Positions 16,120 through 19,676 of a stretch of DNA of 19,676 nt are shown one piece after another. How positions within the stretch are numbered: position 1 is the stretch's first letter; every line of letters begins with the position of its first letter. Where the stretch lies: positions 1-19,676 of the forward strand of contig JAYWHK010000271.1 of the NCBI GenBank assembly GCA_043777755.1, given 5' to 3'. The translations under genes were made by a program, and so were the position numbers. Source of the stretch: CANHEE01 sp043777755 (lineage in GTDB: Bacteria > Bacteroidota > Bacteroidia > Chitinophagales > Saprospiraceae). The notes under the pieces were generated by a model. The model searched no databases. It saw only the letters and a program-made list of their open reading frames with translations, and was not told where the DNA came from.

Positions 16120-17466
16120 ATGAGCAAACCATCTATTCCCGAAGGAACACGTGATTTTGGACCAGAACAGGTCGCAAAACGCAATTATATTTTTGACATC
16201 ATCAAAAAAGTGTTTGTCAAATACGGTTTTCAACCCATCGAAACACCGACGATGGAAAAACTCTCTACGCTGACTGGCAAATATGGCGAAGAAGGCGACC
16301 GTTTGTTGTTCAAAGTCTTGAATAATGGCGATTTTTTGACCAAAGCAAACAAAGACGCATTGGAAACAATGAACTCTACGAAGTTGATTTCATCTATCAG
16401 CGAGCGTGGTTTGCGTTATGATTTGACTGTGCCTTTTGCGAGGTTTGTGGTGATGAATCAGCACAATTTGGCGTTCCCTTTCAAACGTTATCAGATACAA
16501 CCTGTTTGGAGAGCTGACCGTCCGCAGCGAGGTCGTTACCGAGAGTTTTATCAATGCGATGTTGATGTAATTGGTTCAGAATCATTGCTTTATGAAGCAG
16601 AATTGATGCAAATCTACGATGAGATTTTTGCAGAATTGGGTTTGAATGTGGTCATAAAAATCAACAATCGCAAGGTTTTGGAAGGCATCGCAGAAGCGGC
16701 TGGTGTGAAAGAAAAATTCATGGACATGACCGTTGCGATTGATAAGCTCGACAAAATCGGAATGGAAGGTGTCGAAAAAGAATTGACCGAGCGTGGCATC
16801 AATCAAGAAGCGATTGAAAAAATCAAAACCGTATTGACTGTCAAAGATTTGGCTACGCTAAAAATGCATTTTGCCAACAGCGAAACTGGTCTGAAAGGCA
16901 TTGCGGAATTGGAAAATTTCCACCGTTTTTTCGATACTTATGAAGCCAAAAATGAGGTTCAATTTGACATTACTTTGGCTCGTGGCTTGAATTATTACAC
17001 GGGTTGTATTTTTGAAGTGGCAGCGAAAGATGCCAAAATGGGTAGCATCGGCGGTGGTGGTCGTTACGACGATTTGACAGGTGTTTTTGGCTTAAAAAAT
17101 ATGTCAGGCGTAGGAATTTCTTTCGGTGCAGAGCGTATTTACGACATCATGGAAGAACTCCAACTTTTTCCAACAGAAAACCTCAACCAAGCAAAAGTCT
17201 TGTTTATGGCGCACGAAGAAGACACACATCTATTTGGTTTTCAATGTGTTACGCAGTTGAGAAAAGCTGGAATCAATGCTGATATTTATCCCGAACCAGC
17301 CAAATACAAGAAGCAAATAGAGTATGCCATCAAAAGAAAATTTGAATATGTCGCCATCATTGAAGCAGAAGAATTGGCAATTCAAAAAGTAAGATTGAGG
17401 AACATGAATACGAAAGAACAACAGGTTTTGACGATGGCGGAAATGGTGAAGGTATTGTCTATATAG
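16120..17466 (+). CDS. hisS: Histidyl-tRNA synthetase
   Basis: HisS is a class II aminoacyl-tRNA synthetase that attaches histidine to tRNA-His. The 448-residue protein opens with the family signature PSIPEGTRDFGPEQ. Motif 2 is RADRPQRGRYREFYQCDVD (131-149). The histidine-specific motifs are RGLNYYTGCIFEV (288-300) and, in motif 3, GGGGRYDDL (311-319) followed by GVGISFGAERI. The C-terminal anticodon-binding domain (about 355-448) contains VLFMAHEE, RKAGINADIYPEPAKYKKQIEYA and VRLRNMNTKEQQVLTM. The ATG is preceded by only 6 nt of non-coding sequence after the insert's last frame and no promoter box is visible, so hisS may depend on read-through from the ATPase unit. An essential gene. Confidence 0.97.
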   Translation: MSKPSIPEGTRDFGPEQVAKRNYIFDIIKKVFVKYGFQPIETPTMEKLSTLTGKYGEEGDRLLFKVLNNGDFLTKANKDALETMNSTKLISSISERGLRYDLTVPFARFVVMNQHNLAFPFKRYQIQPVWRADRPQRGRYREFYQCDVDVIGSESLLYEAELMQIYDEIFAELGLNVVIKINNRKVLEGIAEAAGVKEKFMDMTVAIDKLDKIGMEGVEKELTERGINQEAIEKIKTVLTVKDLATLKMHFANSETGLKGIAELENFHRFFDTYEAKNEVQFDITLARGLNYYTGCIFEVAAKDAKMGSIGGGGRYDDLTGVFGLKNMSGVGISFGAERIYDIMEELQLFPTENLNQAKVLFMAHEEDTHLFGFQCVTQLRKAGINADIYPEPAKYKKQIEYAIKRKFEYVAIIEAEELAIQKVRLRNMNTKEQQVLTMAEMVKVLSI

Positions 17467-17467
17467 T

Positions 17468-17498
17468 TTTGTTTTTTAGAAAAAAAAGTTTATCTTTG
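17468..17498 (+). promoter_or_regulatory. Consensus promoter of the hicBA operon
   Basis: TTTG (17468-17471), exactly 19 bp, then TATCTTTG (17491-17498). Both boxes and the spacing match the Bacteroidota consensus. It begins two bases after the hisS stop codon and ends 15 nt before the hicB ATG at 17514. This decides the hicB start: an earlier in-frame start at 17469 would lie upstream of the transcript. HicB proteins normally repress their own promoter, but I see no obvious operator palindrome. Confidence 0.85.
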
Positions 17499-17513
17499 TA
17501 TAAAAATTTAGGT

Positions 17514-17723
17514 ATGGATAAAGAATTAATTTTCAATATAGAAGAAGATATAGAAGGAGGTTTTGTTGCAAAAGCTATTGGGTTTAGTATTTTTGCACAA
17601 GGCGAAAGTATGACTGAACTACGCCACAACATTCGAGATGCCGTGCAATGCCACTTTGAAGAACATCAAATGCCTAAGATTATACGGCTTCACATTGTAA
17701 AACAAGAACTTTTGGCAGTATGA
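17514..17723 (+). CDS. hicB: HicB-like antitoxin
   Basis: This 69-residue protein has the partly degenerate RNase H-like fold of HicB: a strand ELIFNIEEDIEGGFVAKAIG, then SIFAQGESMTELRHNIRDAVQCHFEE, the usual strand-turn-helix in which the Gly-Glu-Ser turn leads into the helix. It binds and blocks the HicA toxin. It is at the short end for the family and ends without a separate C-terminal DNA-binding domain, so repression of its promoter, if any, would need another mode. The start is set by the promoter immediately upstream. Its stop overlaps the hicA start (ATGA at 17720-17723), the usual tight coupling. The order is antitoxin first, the reverse of the E. coli locus. Confidence 0.85.
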   Translation: MDKELIFNIEEDIEGGFVAKAIGFSIFAQGESMTELRHNIRDAVQCHFEEHQMPKIIRLHIVKQELLAV

Positions 17724-17965
17724 AAATTCCAAGAGATTTGACAGGAGCAGAACTTGCTCTTTTACTCCGACGAAAACTCTTTTACGAAGTAACTCGTCAA
17801 AAAGGTAGCCATATTAGATTGACTACTCAAAAACCGAGTGAATATCACATCACGATTCCTAATCACGACCCTATCAAAATAGGAACATTGTCAGGAATTT
17901 TAAATGACATTGCAGAGCATCACGGTTTGAATAAAGAGGAGCTAATGAATTTGCTGTTTTTGTAA
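17720..17965 (+). CDS. hicA: HicA-like mRNA interferase toxin
   Basis: HicA toxins are small double-stranded-RNA-binding-fold ribonucleases that cut mRNA when the antitoxin is lost. The 81-residue product has the family layout: an initial helix (LTGAELALLLRRKLF), the catalytic-histidine strand TRQKGSHIRL (H31), then the IPNHDPIKIGTLSGILNDI segment that ends the domain. All expected parts are present, so the toxin looks intact. It overlaps hicB by 4 nt. Known roles for such modules are persistence, plasmid or island stabilisation and phage response; which applies here is not evident. Confidence 0.92.
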   Translation: MKIPRDLTGAELALLLRRKLFYEVTRQKGSHIRLTTQKPSEYHITIPNHDPIKIGTLSGILNDIAEHHGLNKEELMNLLFL

Positions 17966-18031
17966 AAACACTTATTGAGAGAATCAGATAAAACTCATTA
18001 TTGTTGATGTTCAAAATGAAAAAATTTTAGT

Positions 18032-18346
18032 ATGGAAAGAGTACTAAACTATAAAGATATTATTAAAAATATCCTCTATACGCTTGAGAAGCGTGTACCT
18101 GTCAATAGACCTACATTGAAAAAACATCTTATAATCAATCCAGAAGAAACAGAATTTATTCTTTTGCTCAACGGTTGGCATAATAACAAGTATTTTAATG
18201 ATATTGTCGCCCATATAGAGCTTTCCAAGCATAAAATACTCATTCACGAGGAGAGTATTGATCCATCTATTTATGAGCGATTAATGGATTTTGATGTTCC
18301 TGAAAAAGATATTATTCCTGTGTATTTAAGCATGGAAGCGGTGTAA
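18032..18346 (+). CDS. XisI-like protein (fdxN-element excision controlling factor family), without XisH
   Basis: The 104-residue product fits the XisI family: an N-terminal helix LNYKDIIKNILYTLEK, then FILLLNGWHNNKYFNDIVAHIEL with the invariant Gly-Trp (48-49), then KHKILIHEESIDPSIYERLMDFDVPEKDIIPVYL, which contains the typical DPSI-x(7)-GVPxxDI-like ending. In cyanobacteria XisI was named with XisH for control of fdxN-element excision; the family is far more widespread than that element and its biochemical role is unsettled. It normally sits next to xisH, and no xisH is seen here. It lies 66 nt after hicA, so it may share the hicBA transcript, and it converges on the GHMP kinase gene with 10 nt between stop codons. 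Confidence 0.85.
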   Translation: MERVLNYKDIIKNILYTLEKRVPVNRPTLKKHLIINPEETEFILLLNGWHNNKYFNDIVAHIELSKHKILIHEESIDPSIYERLMDFDVPEKDIIPVYLSMEAV

Positions 18347-18356
18347 CGTATTTTTT

Positions 18357-19283
18357 TCAAAAAATAACCATTTCATTGTATTTCAACACCGTTTCAAAAC
18401 CTTTATTTTTAAAGTAAGATTTTGTTTCGGTGTCGCTCATTTCGCTGGTGGCTAAGACAAAATCGCCGCCCCAAGCACCGAGTGATTTTATTTCTCCTTG
18501 ATAATCAGGGAAATACAAATCTTTTGCACGAGGCAAATCCAACAATTGAGCAATCAATTGTTCATGTTCCAAGATGGTTTTTTCAAAATCTTTACTATTT
18601 TTTGCAGTTAAAAAATCATTCGTCAATTGGGTAAAATAATTGATGGCAACGTGATTTTTATCAATTCTCGCTCGATAACGAGCGATGCCTTCTCGACTAT
18701 TTTGCTTTTTTCCTAAAAAAACAAAATACAATTGTTCCGCAAACGCTGGTTGAAAATCTACCTTTTCAACGTAAATTTGATGCGCTGTCTTTTCAAATAA
18801 AATAGGGTGATTCACGCCAGCACAAGCAATATCATAACCACTACCGCCCATCGTTTTTTCCAAAAGTTGGTACGCATCGACATTCGCCCATTTTGCTAAG
18901 GCATAAATCAAGGTAGAACTACTGCCTAAACCCCAATTTCGAGGAAACTCCAACATCGTTTCAAACTCAAAACTATCTTTTTTTTCAAAAAAAACAGGAT
19001 TTAATGCTTGTAAAACCTCAAAAATCTGCACTAAATTGTCAGAAACCGCCACATCAGAAGTTTGGGAAATTTGCTTGTTTTTCAAGTCAAAAGAACACTC
19101 AAACCAACATTTTTCTTCAAGGTCAAAACTTTTCCAGCTGATGTTTTGCGCATCATTTTCAATGCTATTAATGTCTAAATTTTGACCAAAAACACAAGGC
19201 AAAGCCAATGCTTTTGCGCCATCTAACACAAAATATTCGCTACTTAAAAGGAGTTTGCCGTTGGCGTGAATTGTTTTTTTCAT
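18357..19283 (-). CDS. GYDIA-family GHMP kinase (mevalonate-kinase-like)
   Basis: This 308-residue small-molecule kinase of the GHMP superfamily is of the type found in Bacteroidota. The N-terminus HANGKLLLSSEYFVLDGAKA (6-25) is the family opening that binds substrate. The phosphate-binding loop is WGLGSSSTLIYAL (117-129). GGSGYDIACAG (146-156) carries the GYDIA box that names the group and includes the conserved Asp. The glycine-rich motif 3 (LGAWGGDFVL) follows near the C-terminus. The family is usually assigned to mevalonate-pathway kinases, hence isoprenoid precursor synthesis, but the exact substrate of this branch is not clear from sequence. It is cytoplasmic. The gene is single, with its own -7 box and a palindrome in its short leader. 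Confidence 0.9.
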   Translation of the reverse strand: MKKTIHANGKLLLSSEYFVLDGAKALALPCVFGQNLDINSIENDAQNISWKSFDLEEKCWFECSFDLKNKQISQTSDVAVSDNLVQIFEVLQALNPVFFEKKDSFEFETMLEFPRNWGLGSSSTLIYALAKWANVDAYQLLEKTMGGSGYDIACAGVNHPILFEKTAHQIYVEKVDFQPAFAEQLYFVFLGKKQNSREGIARYRARIDKNHVAINYFTQLTNDFLTAKNSKDFEKTILEHEQLIAQLLDLPRAKDLYFPDYQGEIKSLGAWGGDFVLATSEMSDTETKSYFKNKGFETVLKYNEMVIF

Positions 19284-19297
19284 AATATTCGACTTAA

Positions 19298-19315
19298 TTC
19301 GCCAAAATTGGCGAA
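19298..19315. promoter_or_regulatory. Perfect 18-bp palindrome in the GHMP kinase leader (possible operator)
   Basis: TTCGCCAAAATTGGCGAA reads the same on both strands (8-bp arms around AA, itself within a palindromic core). It sits between the -7 box and the start codon, about where transcription should begin. It could be a repressor site for a dimeric regulator or a leader hairpin. It lacks a T tract, so it is not a terminator. Confidence 0.6.
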
Positions 19316-19321
19316 GTCTTA

Positions 19322-19329
19322 CAAAGGTA
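19322..19329 (-). promoter_or_regulatory. -7 box of the GHMP kinase gene
   Basis: The minus strand reads TACCTTTG, an exact TAnnTTTG, 38 nt before the ATG at 19283. The nearest TTTG upstream (19346-19343) is only 13 bp away, which is too close, so the -33 element is unclear. Confidence 0.55.
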
Positions 19330-19424
19330 CTAAGAAGCGGTACAAATATTTTTATAAAATGTTATTTTTTTATAAAAATTGCTTGATTTCAATATTTTTA
19401 GCTGTCGATGAGCAAATAATTATT

Positions 19425-19432
19425 TAACTTTG
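19425..19432 (+). promoter_or_regulatory. Promoter-like -7 box with no gene following it in the window
   Basis: TAACTTTG matches TAnnTTTG on the plus strand, divergent from the GHMP kinase gene. No reading frame follows in the remaining 244 bases. No TTTG lies 19 bp upstream, so confidence is limited. Confidence 0.35.
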
Positions 19433-19477
19433 TGGTTTATTTTGGTTCTTTTAAAATTTTTGTGAAACTGTAGGGGC

Positions 19478-19535
19478 GACTTTAGTCGCACAAGAGTCTA
19501 ACCGTTGAAAATCAGCCCTTTGTGCGACTAAAGTC
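19478..19535. repeat. Inverted repeat at right edge
   Basis: GACTTTAGTCGCACAA (19478-19493) and TTGTGCGACTAAAGTC (19520-19535) are perfect 16-bp inverted copies around a 26-nt loop. The element is GC-richer than its surroundings and resembles the dispersed palindromes elsewhere in the window in form but not in sequence. The rest of 19536-19676 holds no gene that I can see. Confidence 0.8.
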
Positions 19536-19676
19536 CAATGTCATTTCTCTAAGAGGAATCATATAAACATCAGTATCTGCTCAAAAATGGTTTAATACGC
19601 CAGAATATTAGGATATACTGTACATTAGTTGCTTTTAAAACCTAATAAAAACATAGCGGACTCTAAGTTGTGACAG

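Noticed and set aside
17469..17513. Longer hicB frame starting at 17469
   Set aside because: These 15 codons lie on top of the promoter boxes; the family-like sequence begins at the ATG at 17514.
18349..18366. TATTTTTT/AAAAAATA hairpin between the convergent xisI and GHMP kinase genes, as a shared terminator
   Set aside because: The stem is A/T only and too weak to call as a terminator from sequence alone.

Overview
The window looks like chromosomal DNA from a low-GC member of the phylum Bacteroidota. Four things support this: a large secreted protein with SprB-like repeats and a type IX secretion (gliding-motility-associated) C-terminal domain; a GYDIA-type GHMP kinase; promoters of the Bacteroidota form TTTG-N19-TAnnTTTG; and few Shine-Dalgarno-like sites. 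Codon use is standard, with TAA, TAG and TGA all acting as stops. I see no tRNA, rRNA, CRISPR array or transposase gene.

Layout. On the minus strand, 363-4349 encodes a 1328-residue secreted surface protein, with a strong terminator after it (311-346) and a textbook promoter 150-180 bp before it. A second minus-strand gene (4974-7271) encodes a 765-residue exported helical-repeat protein that I cannot name. Two related palindromic repeat elements (about 4559-4968 and 7373-7528) bracket it. The plus strand then carries a MOSC-domain protein (7577-8413), a separate MITE-like palindrome (8419-8655), a UPF1/IGHMBP2-like SF1 helicase (8737-10659), tatC (10963-11802), a polysaccharide-deacetylase-like protein (11816-13069), queE (13120-13761) and, further on, hisS (16120-17466).

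Between queE and hisS sits a compact AT-rich insert. It holds a 424-residue AAA/ABC-type ATPase of the DUF3696-like group (13872-15146) and, 3 nt later, an unrecognised partner split into two overlapping frames at a run of eight T (15150-15653 and 15640-16113). Its arginine codons differ from its neighbours: 13 of 22 are AGA/AGG, against 8 of 30 in queE plus hisS. An ATPase plus an unknown partner, acquired between housekeeping genes, is the usual shape of an anti-phage defence operon. It is the best candidate here for an undescribed system.

Downstream of hisS is a second accessory block: a hicB-hicA toxin-antitoxin pair (17514-17965) behind a perfect consensus promoter, then a stand-alone xisI-like gene (18032-18346) with no xisH. 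It converges on a minus-strand GHMP kinase (18357-19283), probably of isoprenoid metabolism, whose leader holds a perfect 18-bp palindrome. The right edge (19284-19676) has a promoter-like box and a 16-bp inverted repeat but no gene.

The housekeeping genes are unconnected in pathway: molybdenum-cofactor-type chemistry, RNA/DNA unwinding, protein export, queuosine synthesis and tRNA charging. The intergenic space is unusually rich in palindromic and tandem repeats.
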